Positions 57,633 to 64,000 of a DNA stretch of 64,000 nucleotides are shown one piece after another (within the stretch, counting starts at the first letter, position 1; the number at the start of each line of letters is the position of its first letter). The position numbers were made by a program, and so were the translations under genes. The notes under the pieces were generated by a model that was not told the origin of the DNA, searched no databases, and saw nothing but the letters and a program-made list of their open reading frames with translations. The DNA lies in NCBI RefSeq assembly GCF_023016265.1, contig NZ_CP095412.1:2170001-2234000 (forward strand), read 5' to 3'. The stretch is from Blastococcus sp. PRF04-17. GTDB lineage: Bacteria > Actinomycetota > Actinomycetes > Mycobacteriales > Geodermatophilaceae.

Positions 57633-58207
57633 GGCGCGCCGTCGTCGAAGTAGGTGCCGGCGGGTGGCAGCGGGGTGCGGATGACCGGGCGCACCCGGCG
57701 CGCCGCGGGCAGCCGCCTCGTGTAGCTCTCGGCGTTGCGACGGATGTGCTCGAGGTCCTCGTCGGTCGCCTGGCGCACGACCTTGGCCGGCACACCGGCG
57801 ACCACCGAACCGGGTGGCACCGTCGTGTTCGGGGTGACGACCGCGCCGGCGGCGACGATCGACCCGGTGCCGATGTGTGCCCCGTTCATCACCACGCTGC
57901 CCATGCCGACGAGGACGTCGTCGTCGACGCGTGCTCCGTGCAGCACGACGCGGTGCCCGACCGTCACGCCGCGGCCGACCAGGAGTGGGAAGCCGGGGTC
58001 GGAGTGCAGGATGCAGCCGTCCTGGACGTTGGTGTCGGGGCCGATGACGATCACCTCCTCGTCGGCGCGGACCACGACGCCGTACCAGACGCTGGCCCGA
58101 GCATCGAGCGTCACGGCGCCCACCACCACCGCGGTCGGGGCGACGAACGCCTCCTCGTCGATCTTCGGTGCGCCGAACTGCAGCTGCGCGATGTAGTTGT
58201 CCGCCAT
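57629..58207 (-). CDS. gamma-class carbonic anhydrase-like hexapeptide protein
   Basis: 192-aa left-handed beta-helix protein from ATG 58207. Repeated hexapeptides: APTAVVVGAVTLDARASVWYG, VIVIGPDTNVQDGCILHSDP, VGRGVTVGHRVVLHGARVDD and VLVGMGSVVMNGAHIG. Zn ligands are His in CILHSDP and the GHRVVLHG pair. Homologous to gamma-CA/PaaY trimers; it may hydrate CO2 or act on acyl groups. It heads a two-gene unit with the small acidic protein. Confidence 0.88.
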   Translation of the reverse strand: MADNYIAQLQFGAPKIDEEAFVAPTAVVVGAVTLDARASVWYGVVVRADEEVIVIGPDTNVQDGCILHSDPGFPLLVGRGVTVGHRVVLHGARVDDDVLVGMGSVVMNGAHIGTGSIVAAGAVVTPNTTVPPGSVVAGVPAKVVRQATDEDLEHIRRNAESYTRRLPAARRVRPVIRTPLPPAGTYFDDGAP

Positions 58208-58416
58208 CCCACGCCTTCCGGTCTCGCCGTGCCGTCGTCGCTGAGTCTGGCCGATCGCGGTCCCTTCGAGGAGGGGTTCGCCGCCGTTCCTTCCCCCCGG
58301 AATGAGGACGACCTCGTTGTTTCGACTCCAGTGATGGAGCCGATCTGCCGAAGCCTCCGGTGGACGGCAAGGGCGCCGGCCGCCCGGTTCCATCCCCCAG
58401 CGCGGAGGCGCGTGCC

Positions 58417-59058
58417 GTGAACGACGAGATCGACCAGCACCTCGACCGGCCCGAGGAGAGCGGCTTCGCCGACGTCACGCTCGTGACGCGCGGCGTCACC
58501 GTGACCGCGTCGGTGGAGCTGTCGGAGACCTCCGTGGTCATCGTGCGGCCGCAGGGCGACCAGTCCGCCTGCGGTCTCCAGCCCGGGGAGACAGTAGAGC
58601 TGTACTGGGTCGGCGGGCACGAGGAGCGCACTCTCCCGGGCACGCTCACCTCGCTCGAGGGTGGCGCCGAGCCGCGGTGGCAGATCGCGGTCAAGGGGCA
58701 GGCCGAGCGCAGCCAGCGACGCAAGGCGGTGCGGGCGCGGGTCGCCGTCCCGGTGATCGTTCCCTGGGCGGGCTCGCAGATGACGGGCACGACCGTCGAC
58801 CTCAGCGAGGGCGGGATGCGCGCGCTGATGGACGGCTGGGGTCTGCCTCCGGAGCCCGGCACTCCGACGCAGCTGAGCATCGAGATCGACGACGATCTCC
58901 TGCACCTGCAGGGCGAGTTCGTCTGGACCGCCGACCGGGGCGGCCAGCAGTGGCTGCTGGCGATGAAGTTCCTGGACGTCCCCGAGAGGGCGGGCGACAT
59001 CATCCGCCGGCGGGTCTTCCAGGCTCTGCGCGACGAGCGGGCCGCCACCGCCGGTTAG
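58417..59058 (+). CDS. PilZ-domain cyclic-di-GMP receptor
   Basis: 213-aa protein from GTG 58417; GGAGG lies 8 bases upstream, which decides against the upstream GTG 58360. An N-terminal YcgR-like beta domain ([20 protein letters not shown]) precedes PilZ, whose c-di-GMP motif is [17 protein letters not shown] (RxxxR) with [11 protein letters not shown] (D/NxSxxG). It links the window's GGDEF/EAL enzymes to an output, perhaps cell surface or motility. Divergent from the carbonic anhydrase. Confidence 0.85.
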   Translation: MNDEIDQHLDRPEESGFADVTLVTRGVTVTASVELSETSVVIVRPQGDQSACGLQPGETVELYWVGGHEERTLPGTLTSLEGGAEPRWQIAVKGQAERSQRRKAVRARVAVPVIVPWAGSQMTGTTVDLSEGGMRALMDGWGLPPEPGTPTQLSIEIDDDLLHLQGEFVWTADRGGQQWLLAMKFLDVPERAGDIIRRRVFQALRDERAATAG

Positions 59059-59119
59059 GTCTCCCGCGCAAGGTTGGCGGCGCGGGCCGGAAACGCCGGG
59101 CCCTCGTACCCTGGATGAG

Positions 59120-60580
59120 GTGACCGTCGCGCCGCCCAGGACCGTGCTCGACAACCGCTTCGCCCGCGAGCTGCCGGAGCTGGCCCTTCCATGGCGGGCC
59201 GAGGAGGCGCCCCGCCCCCGGCTGCTCGTGCTCAACGACGCGCTGGCGACCGAGCTGGGGCTCGACCCCGCGTGGCTGCGCAGCGACGACGGCGTCGGCC
59301 TGCTGGTGGGCACCGCGGTGCCCGGCGGCGCGACTCCAGTCGCCCAGGCGTACGCCGGACACCAGTTCGGCGGCTACTCACCCCGGCTCGGCGACGGCCG
59401 CGCGCTGCTGCTGGGCGAGCTCGTCGACACCGGCGGCCGGCTGCGGGACCTGCACCTGAAGGGCTCCGGCCGCACCCCGTTCGCCCGGGGAGGCGACGGC
59501 CTGGCCGCCGTCGGGCCGATGCTGCGCGAGTACGTCATCAGCGAGGCGATGCACGCCCTCGGCATCCCGACCACCCGGTCGCTGGCCGTGGTGGCGACCG
59601 GCCGCGAGGTGCGGCGGGAGACGCTGCTGCCCGGCGCCGTCCTCGCCCGGGTGGCGAGCAGCCACCTGCGGGTCGGCAGCTTCCAGTACGCCCGCGCCAC
59701 CGACGACGTCGAGCTGCTGCGCCGGCTCGCCGACCACGCGATCGCCCGGCACCACCCGGCGGCGGCCGACGCCGACCACCCGTACCTGGCGCTGTTCGAG
59801 GCGGTCGTCGCCGCCCAGGCGGAGCTCGTCGCGCGGTGGATGCTCGTGGGTTTCGTGCACGGCGTGATGAACACCGACAACATGACCATCTCGGGCGAGA
59901 CGATCGACTACGGCCCCTGCGCGTTCATGGAGGCGTTCGATCCGGCGACCGTCTACAGCTCGATCGACTCCGGCGGCCGGTACGCCTACGGCAATCAGCC
60001 GCTCGCGGCGGAGTGGAACCTCGCCCGGCTGGCCGAGGCCCTGCTCCCGTTGATCGACGAGGAGCAGGAGCGGGCCGTCGAGCTCGCGGTCGCCTCCCTC
60101 GGCACCTTCCGGCCGCGGTACAACGCCGCGTGGCTGGCCGGCATGCGTGCCAAGCTCGGCCTGCCCGACGGCCTCGACGAGGCGGTGGCCGGGCCCCTGT
60201 TCGAGGAACTCCAGGAGCTGCTGCACAAGGACCACGTCGACCACACGTCGTTCTTCCGCACGCTCGGTGCGGCCGCCAGGGGCGACGCCGAGCCCACGCG
60301 GCTGCTGTTCCTCGATCTCGCGGCGATCGACGACTGGCTGGCCCGCTGGCGGGCGATCGGCCCGGACGCCGACGCGATGGACCGGGTCAACCCGATCTAC
60401 ATCCCGCGCAACCACCTGGTCGAGGAGGCCCTGGACGCGGCGACCGCCGGCGACCTCCAGCCGCTGGAGAAGCTGCTGGAGGTCGTGTCCGCCCCCTTCG
60501 ACGAACGGCCCGGGCTGGAGCGGTACGCCGCGCCCGCGCCGCAGGACTTCGGCGTCTACCGGACCTTCTGCGGCACCTGA
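59120..60580 (+). CDS. selO: SelO/YdiU protein adenylyltransferase
   Basis: 486-aa pseudokinase-fold AMPylator from GTG 59120. Signatures: [80 protein letters not shown] (metal-binding Asp residues) and [18 protein letters not shown]. The C-terminus ends YRTFCGT; a lone Cys replaces the CxxU/CxxC of other SelO proteins. It transfers AMP to redox-related proteins in studied bacteria. Convergent with the CBS gene. Confidence 0.93.
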   Translation: MTVAPPRTVLDNRFARELPELALPWRAEEAPRPRLLVLNDALATELGLDPAWLRSDDGVGLLVGTAVPGGATPVAQAYAGHQFGGYSPRLGDGRALLLGELVDTGGRLRDLHLKGSGRTPFARGGDGLAAVGPMLREYVISEAMHALGIPTTRSLAVVATGREVRRETLLPGAVLARVASSHLRVGSFQYARATDDVELLRRLADHAIARHHPAAADADHPYLALFEAVVAAQAELVARWMLVGFVHGVMNTDNMTISGETIDYGPCAFMEAFDPATVYSSIDSGGRYAYGNQPLAAEWNLARLAEALLPLIDEEQERAVELAVASLGTFRPRYNAAWLAGMRAKLGLPDGLDEAVAGPLFEELQELLHKDHVDHTSFFRTLGAAARGDAEPTRLLFLDLAAIDDWLARWRAIGPDADAMDRVNPIYIPRNHLVEEALDAATAGDLQPLEKLLEVVSAPFDERPGLERYAAPAPQDFGVYRTFCGT

Positions 60581-60584
60581 CCGG

Positions 60585-60998
60585 TCAGCTGGAGATGGCC
60601 TCGACCAGATCGCCGACCTTCTCCTCGGGCAGGTTCCGTGCCACGTCGCCCTGGCTGACGATGCCGATCAGGTCGTGGCCGTCGATGACGGGCAGCCGCC
60701 GGACCTTGTACTGCGTCATCGTGCGGAGGATCTCCTCCACCGGGTCGTCGGCGCCGATGGTCACCGGCTTGCCCTCGGCGAAGTCCCCGGCCTTCGCCGA
60801 CGACGGATCCCCACCTTCGGCGAGGCACTTCACGACGATGTCGCGGTCGGTCAGCATCCCCTTGAGGCGGTTGTCCTCACCGCAGATGGGCAGCGACCCG
60901 ACGTCCAGGTCGCGCATCTTTCGGGCTGCATCCAGCAAGCTCTCGTTCTCGCCGACGCACTCGGCGCCGCCGGTCATGATGTCGCGCGCTGAAGCCAT
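60585..60998 (-). CDS. Hrp1-like tandem CBS protein
   Basis: 137 aa with two CBS domains: ARDIMTGGAECVGENESLLD to LPICGEDNRLKGMLTDRDIV, then EGKPVTIGADDPVEEILRTM to RRLPVIDGHDLIGIVSQGDV. Start, length and the ICGEDNRLKGMLTDRDIV stretch recall Mycobacterium hypoxic response protein 1 (Rv2626c). Likely binds adenine nucleotides and reports energy or hypoxia; ligand unknown. Confidence 0.88.
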   Translation of the reverse strand: MASARDIMTGGAECVGENESLLDAARKMRDLDVGSLPICGEDNRLKGMLTDRDIVVKCLAEGGDPSSAKAGDFAEGKPVTIGADDPVEEILRTMTQYKVRRLPVIDGHDLIGIVSQGDVARNLPEEKVGDLVEAISS

Positions 60999-61186
60999 GG
61001 CACCCTCCCGTGAACCGGCCCTGGCCCGGGCCGTCCGGGCAGGTCTCGCCGGTGCTCTCGACAGTGCTCCGACCGGCTGACCCGCGCAACCGAAGCGGTC
61101 GTCGGTGCTCCCGCTTGACGCGTCCCCCGGCGCGGGCGAGGGTTCCCCGCCAGGAAGGTCACCTTCTCCGACGAAGGGCCGTGCTC

Positions 61187-61735
61187 GTGGACGTCGACGT
61201 GATCGTCGAGATCCCCAAGGGATCGCGGAACAAGTACGAGTACGACCTCGAGCTCGACCGGATCCGCCTGGACCGGATGCTGTTCACCGCGACCGGCTAT
61301 CCGAGCGACTACGGGTTCGTGCCCGAGACCCTCGCCGAGGACGGCGACCCGATCGACGCGCTCGTGCTGCTGACCGAGCCGACGTTCCCGGGCTGCCTCG
61401 TGCGCGCGCGGGTGATCGGCGTGTTCTGGATGCACGACACGAAGGGCCCGGACGCCAAGCTGCTGTGCGCCTCCGCGGACGATCCCCGGTTCTCGCACCT
61501 GCGCGAGCTCGGCGACGTGCCCTTCCACCAGGTCAGCGAGATCTGGCACTTCTTCCAGATCTACGAGGCGCTCGAGCCGGACAAGTCCGCCGAGACCCGC
61601 ACCTGGGAGAACAGGAAGGACGCCGAACGGGTCCTGGAGGACGCCCGCCGCCGGTTCGCCGAGCAGCAGTCGGCGCGGGATGTTCGATCGCGCGTCACCC
61701 CGGCGACATCTGGAGATCCCACCCTGTCGACATGA
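61187..61735 (+). CDS. ppa: inorganic pyrophosphatase
   Basis: 182-aa soluble family I pyrophosphatase from GTG 61187 (GTG 61181 also possible; GAAGGG upstream fits 61187). VIVEIPKGSRNKYEYDLELD, YPSDYGFVPETLAEDGDPID (signature with metal-binding Asp residues), FWMHDTKGPDAKLLCASAD and EIWHFFQIYEALEPDK. Cleaves PPi to pull biosynthesis forward. C-terminal 30 residues are longer than usual. Coupled to the next small gene by ATGA. Confidence 0.92.
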   Translation: MDVDVIVEIPKGSRNKYEYDLELDRIRLDRMLFTATGYPSDYGFVPETLAEDGDPIDALVLLTEPTFPGCLVRARVIGVFWMHDTKGPDAKLLCASADDPRFSHLRELGDVPFHQVSEIWHFFQIYEALEPDKSAETRTWENRKDAERVLEDARRRFAEQQSARDVRSRVTPATSGDPTLST

Positions 61736-61938
61736 CGGCCAGCCTGTTCGCGACCGGAACGTCCGTGCCGACGGTCGCCCGAGGTCTTCGCGCCGTCGCG
61801 CACGCGGTCGCCCGGCCGGTCGTCGACGGGCTCGACGCGTCGGTCTGCGGCGTGCTCGTCACCGCGGCCGCGGGTCGGGACTGGCCGTCGGCCTCCGACG
61901 GCGAGCGGTGCGAGGAGTGCGCCCGCATCGCCGGATAG
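61732..61938 (+). CDS. small CxxC protein coupled to pyrophosphatase
   Basis: 68 aa from ATG 61732, overlapping the ppa stop (ATGA). Ends in GERCEECARIAG, a single CxxC that could bind Zn or act in redox pairs; an internal Cys lies in ASVCGVLVTAAAG. Short alpha-helical start (VARGLRAVAHAVARP). Unknown function; translational coupling argues that it is real. Confidence 0.55.
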   Translation: MTASLFATGTSVPTVARGLRAVAHAVARPVVDGLDASVCGVLVTAAAGRDWPSASDGERCEECARIAG

Positions 61939-61960
61939 CTCCCCGTTCCTCCTCACGAGG

Positions 61961-61987
61961 TGTCACATCCCGTCCGCGGCCGGTGTC
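61961..61987 (+). promoter_or_regulatory. candidate ECF41 promoter
   Basis: TGTCACA at 61961-61967, 16 bases, then TGTC at 61984-61987, 35 bases before the decarboxylase start. ECF41 sigma factors (Wecke et al. type) recognise TGTCACA near -35 and CGTC near -10 and control their own operon; here the second box has one mismatch. The ECF41 gene is second in this operon, which fits autoregulation. Confidence 0.55.
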
Positions 61988-62022
61988 TCCATGTCGACGA
62001 GACCACTCACCGAGGAGGAGAC

Positions 62023-62613
62023 ATGTCGAGCACCCGCATCCCGGCCACCGAGATCACCGGCATCTACGGGGGTCTGCTCAAGCTGTTCAGCCGGAAGATG
62101 TTCGGCCAGGTGCCCGAGGGCGCCGGCGTCATGTGGCACTACCCCGCCGTCCTCAAGGACTCCATGGCATTCGGCCGCAAGGTCGACGCGTGGAACCGGC
62201 TGGACCCGAACCTGGCGTCCTTCGCCTCCATGGCGGCGGCCGGCGCGATCGGCTGCAGCTTCTGCCTGGACCTGCACTACTTCCTCACGCACAACCGGGG
62301 CCTGGACGAGGGCAAGGCCCGGGAGGTGCCGCGCTGGCGCGAGTCCGCCGTCTTCACGCCGTTGGAACGACGGGTCATGGAGTACGCGGAGGCGATGTCC
62401 CGGACACCCGTTGCCGTGACCGACGCGATGTCCGCCGCGCTGCTCGCCGAGCTCGGGGCGCCGGCCATGGTCGAACTGACTGCCAGGATCGGCTTCATGA
62501 ACTCCAGTGCGCGCGGGAACGTCGCGCTCGGCATCCGCTCGCAGGAGTTCGCCGCGTCCTGCGGCCTGCCGCCGCTGGCGGCCCGGACGGCGGACGGCGT
62601 CCCCGCGGCATGA
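62023..62613 (+). CDS. carboxymuconolactone decarboxylase/AhpD-like protein
   Basis: 196-aa protein from ATG 62023 with strong RBS (GAGGAGGAG). The AhpD-like CxxC and nearby His, GAIGCSFCLDLHYFLTHN, occupy the conserved active-site helix; helices ALLAELGAPAMVELTARIGF follow. It reads as a redox-active alkylhydroperoxidase-type member rather than a ring decarboxylase. First gene of the ECF41 operon, and it overlaps the sigma gene by ATGA, the standard arrangement for ECF41 target genes. Confidence 0.88.
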   Translation: MSSTRIPATEITGIYGGLLKLFSRKMFGQVPEGAGVMWHYPAVLKDSMAFGRKVDAWNRLDPNLASFASMAAAGAIGCSFCLDLHYFLTHNRGLDEGKAREVPRWRESAVFTPLERRVMEYAEAMSRTPVAVTDAMSAALLAELGAPAMVELTARIGFMNSSARGNVALGIRSQEFAASCGLPPLAARTADGVPAA

Positions 62614-63479
62614 CCGGCGACCCCTTCACGGCTCACCGCAGCCTGCTGTTCACCGTCGCCTACGAGCTGCTCGGCTCGGCCGCCGACGCCGACGACGTCG
62701 TCCAGGAGGCGTGGCTGCGGTGGGCGGGGGCCGATCGGGCAGAGGTGCGCGACCCGAGGGCCTACCTGGTGCGCATCGTCACCCGTCAGGCGCTCAACCG
62801 GCTGCGCACCCTGTCCCGGCGCCGCGAGGACTACGTCGGCGAGTGGCTGCCCGAGCCGCTGCTGACCAGCCCCGACGTCGCCGAGGACGTCGAGCTGGCC
62901 GAGAGCGTGTCGATCGCGATGCTGACGGTGCTCGAGACCCTCTCGCCGACCGAGCGCGCGGTGCTGGTGCTGCACGAGGTGTTCGACGTGCCGTTCGACG
63001 AGATCGCCGAGGCCGTGGGCAAGTCGAGCGCCGCGGTGCGGCAGATCGCCCATCGCGCCCGGCAGCACGTGGCGGCGCGCCGTCCGCGGATGACGGTGAG
63101 CCAGGCCGAGCAGCAGCGGGTCGTGGACCGGTTCCTCGCCGCCGTGACGGCAGGCGACGTCCTGGGTCTCATGGAGGTGCTCGCGCCCGACGTCGTGGTG
63201 GTCGCCGACAGCGGCGGCCTGGCACCGGCGGCCAGGCGGCCGGTCGCGGGTCGGGAGAAGGTCGCTCGGGCACTCGCCAAGTTCGCGGCGTTCGCACCGG
63301 GCCTGGAGATCACCACACCGTTGGTCAACGGGACCGTGGGCGCGCGTATCGACGCGGGCGGGGAGTTCGACACCGCGCTCACGTTCGTCGTCGAGGACGG
63401 CCGCATCAGCCGCATGTACGCGATGCGCAACCCGCACAAGTTGGGCAGGCTCGACACGGTGGCCGATCTACGGCGGTGA
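62610..63479 (+). CDS. ECF41/SigJ-type sigma factor
   Basis: 289 aa from ATG 62610. Sigma-2: FTVAYELLGSAADADDVVQE and AWLRWA; sigma-4: LSPTERAVLVLHEVFDVPFD and EIAEAVGKSSAAVRQIAHR. A C-terminal SnoaL-like extension (about residues 170-289; VVDRFLAAVTAGDVLGLMEV) marks the ECF41 group. The late motif is MRNPHKL (NPDKL in relatives) and the DGGGR site is altered (ADSGGLAPAARRP). No anti-sigma gene nearby, as expected; the extension itself modulates activity. Probably drives the promoter at 61961-61987. Confidence 0.9.
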   Translation: MTGDPFTAHRSLLFTVAYELLGSAADADDVVQEAWLRWAGADRAEVRDPRAYLVRIVTRQALNRLRTLSRRREDYVGEWLPEPLLTSPDVAEDVELAESVSIAMLTVLETLSPTERAVLVLHEVFDVPFDEIAEAVGKSSAAVRQIAHRARQHVAARRPRMTVSQAEQQRVVDRFLAAVTAGDVLGLMEVLAPDVVVVADSGGLAPAARRPVAGREKVARALAKFAAFAPGLEITTPLVNGTVGARIDAGGEFDTALTFVVEDGRISRMYAMRNPHKLGRLDTVADLRR

Positions 63480-63509
63480 CGGAGTCCGCGGGCCTTCCCG
63501 GGAGCGGAC

Positions 63510-64000
63510 GTGGATGAGACGCAGGTGCTCGTCGTCGGTGGTGGCAATGCCGGCATCTCGCTGGCGGCCCGGTTGCTGCGCGGGGGCGCCGACGGCGTCA
63601 CGGTCGTGGCCCCGCAACCCCTGCACCGGTACAAGCCGCTGCTCAACTACGTCGGCGGTGGCGAGGCGACGATGGCGGACCTGGAGCGTCCGACGGCCGG
63701 CATCGTCCCCGACGGGTGCCGCTGGGTCCGCGACAGCGTCGAGGCGGTCGACGCGGACGCCATGACCGTCCGCACGCGCGGTGGGCAGACGCTGCACTGC
63801 TCCACCCTCGTGCTGTGCCCGGGTCTGGTGGAGGACTGGGACGCCACCCCGGGGCTCCAGCCGGCCTACGCGGACGGGTGGGTCGCCTCCACCTACGTCC
63901 CGGGCAGCGCGCCGCAGGTGTGGCCGAGGCTGACGTCGCTGCGCTCGGGCTCCGTGGTGTTCACCGTGCCGCCGGAGCCGGCGTCGTGCGGCCCGACCGC
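63510..64000 (+). CDS. FAD-dependent pyridine-nucleotide/sulfide:quinone-type oxidoreductase (partial)
   Basis: N-terminal 163 residues (GTG 63510, GGGAG about 7 bases upstream); the gene continues beyond the window. Rossmann fold TQVLVVGGGNAGISLAARLL, then VAPQPLHRYKPLLNYVGGGE, VEAVDADAMTVRTRG and LVLCPGLVEDWD resemble type-II NADH dehydrogenase/SQR-like flavoproteins. The second half, needed to name the substrate, is missing. In line with the ECF41 operon, whose known partners include such oxidoreductases. Confidence 0.8.
   Translation, partial: MDETQVLVVGGGNAGISLAARLLRGGADGVTVVAPQPLHRYKPLLNYVGGGEATMADLERPTAGIVPDGCRWVRDSVEAVDADAMTVRTRGGQTLHCSTLVLCPGLVEDWDATPGLQPAYADGWVASTYVPGSAPQVWPRLTSLRSGSVVFTVPPEPASCGPT

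Overview
The window is very GC-rich DNA with dense coding, frequent GTG starts and many 4-base ATGA/GTGA gene overlaps. Its content points to a high-GC actinobacterium, most likely Geodermatophilaceae (Blastococcus/Geodermatophilus/Modestobacter type): a mycothiol gene (mshB) beside a small membrane gene like the one that follows mshB in mycobacteria, a 7Fe ferredoxin next to dapC, an Hrp1-like CBS protein, and a mycobacterial-type second succinate dehydrogenase. The family-level placement is inference. I saw no rRNA, tRNA, CRISPR array or transposase.

Layout. 1-6.7 kb: frameshifted alpha/beta hydrolase, a secreted lysozyme-like protein, a giant TIR-nSTAND-WD40 protein (probable immune-type NTPase, also frameshifted) and a degenerate GGDEF protein. 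6.7-11.5 kb: dapC-fdxA, a GAF protein, a GNAT acetyltransferase, and mshB with its small membrane partner. 11.6-23.5 kb: two oligopeptide ABC importers head to tail on the minus strand. 23.8-25.1 kb: csbD behind a SigB-like promoter, then a Vsr/DUF559-like endonuclease gene bracketed by paired palindromes. 25.1-30.1 kb: SRPBCC-NUDIX fusion, Cys-less Rrf2 regulator, cysC, a cysteine-type leader peptide, sulfite reductase, a zinc-ribbon mini-gene and APS reductase (assimilatory sulfate reduction), then a pterin dehydratase. 30.1-37.6 kb: DUF3037/HipA-like kinase pair, ABC-2 exporter, FNT channel, a membrane protein with a Pro/Tyr-rich tail, aldehyde dehydrogenase, a flavin reductase and a sulfite-oxidase-like pair. 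37.7-41.2 kb: SdhCAB. 41.2-48.9 kb: thioesterase, two EAL proteins, DUF1028, adenosine/adenine deaminase, luciferase-like monooxygenase. 49.3-51.3 kb: membrane protein plus multicopper oxidase. 52.1-55.5 kb: second succinate dehydrogenase. 55.5-61.9 kb: MFS transporter, gamma carbonic anhydrase, PilZ, SelO, Hrp1-like CBS, pyrophosphatase. 61.9-64 kb: an ECF41 sigma factor with its usual carboxymuconolactone-decarboxylase and oxidoreductase partners behind an ECF41-like promoter; the last gene runs off the window.

Recurring themes are sulfur assimilation, two succinate dehydrogenases feeding the quinone pool, cyclic-di-GMP signalling (degenerate GGDEF, EAL, GGDEF-EAL and PilZ proteins) and stress or immunity functions. 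About a dozen genes are interrupted by apparent one-base indels, nearly all deletions and often in C/G runs. That pattern fits assembly or sequencing error better than true decay, so most broken genes are annotated as intact genes with a suspected indel.
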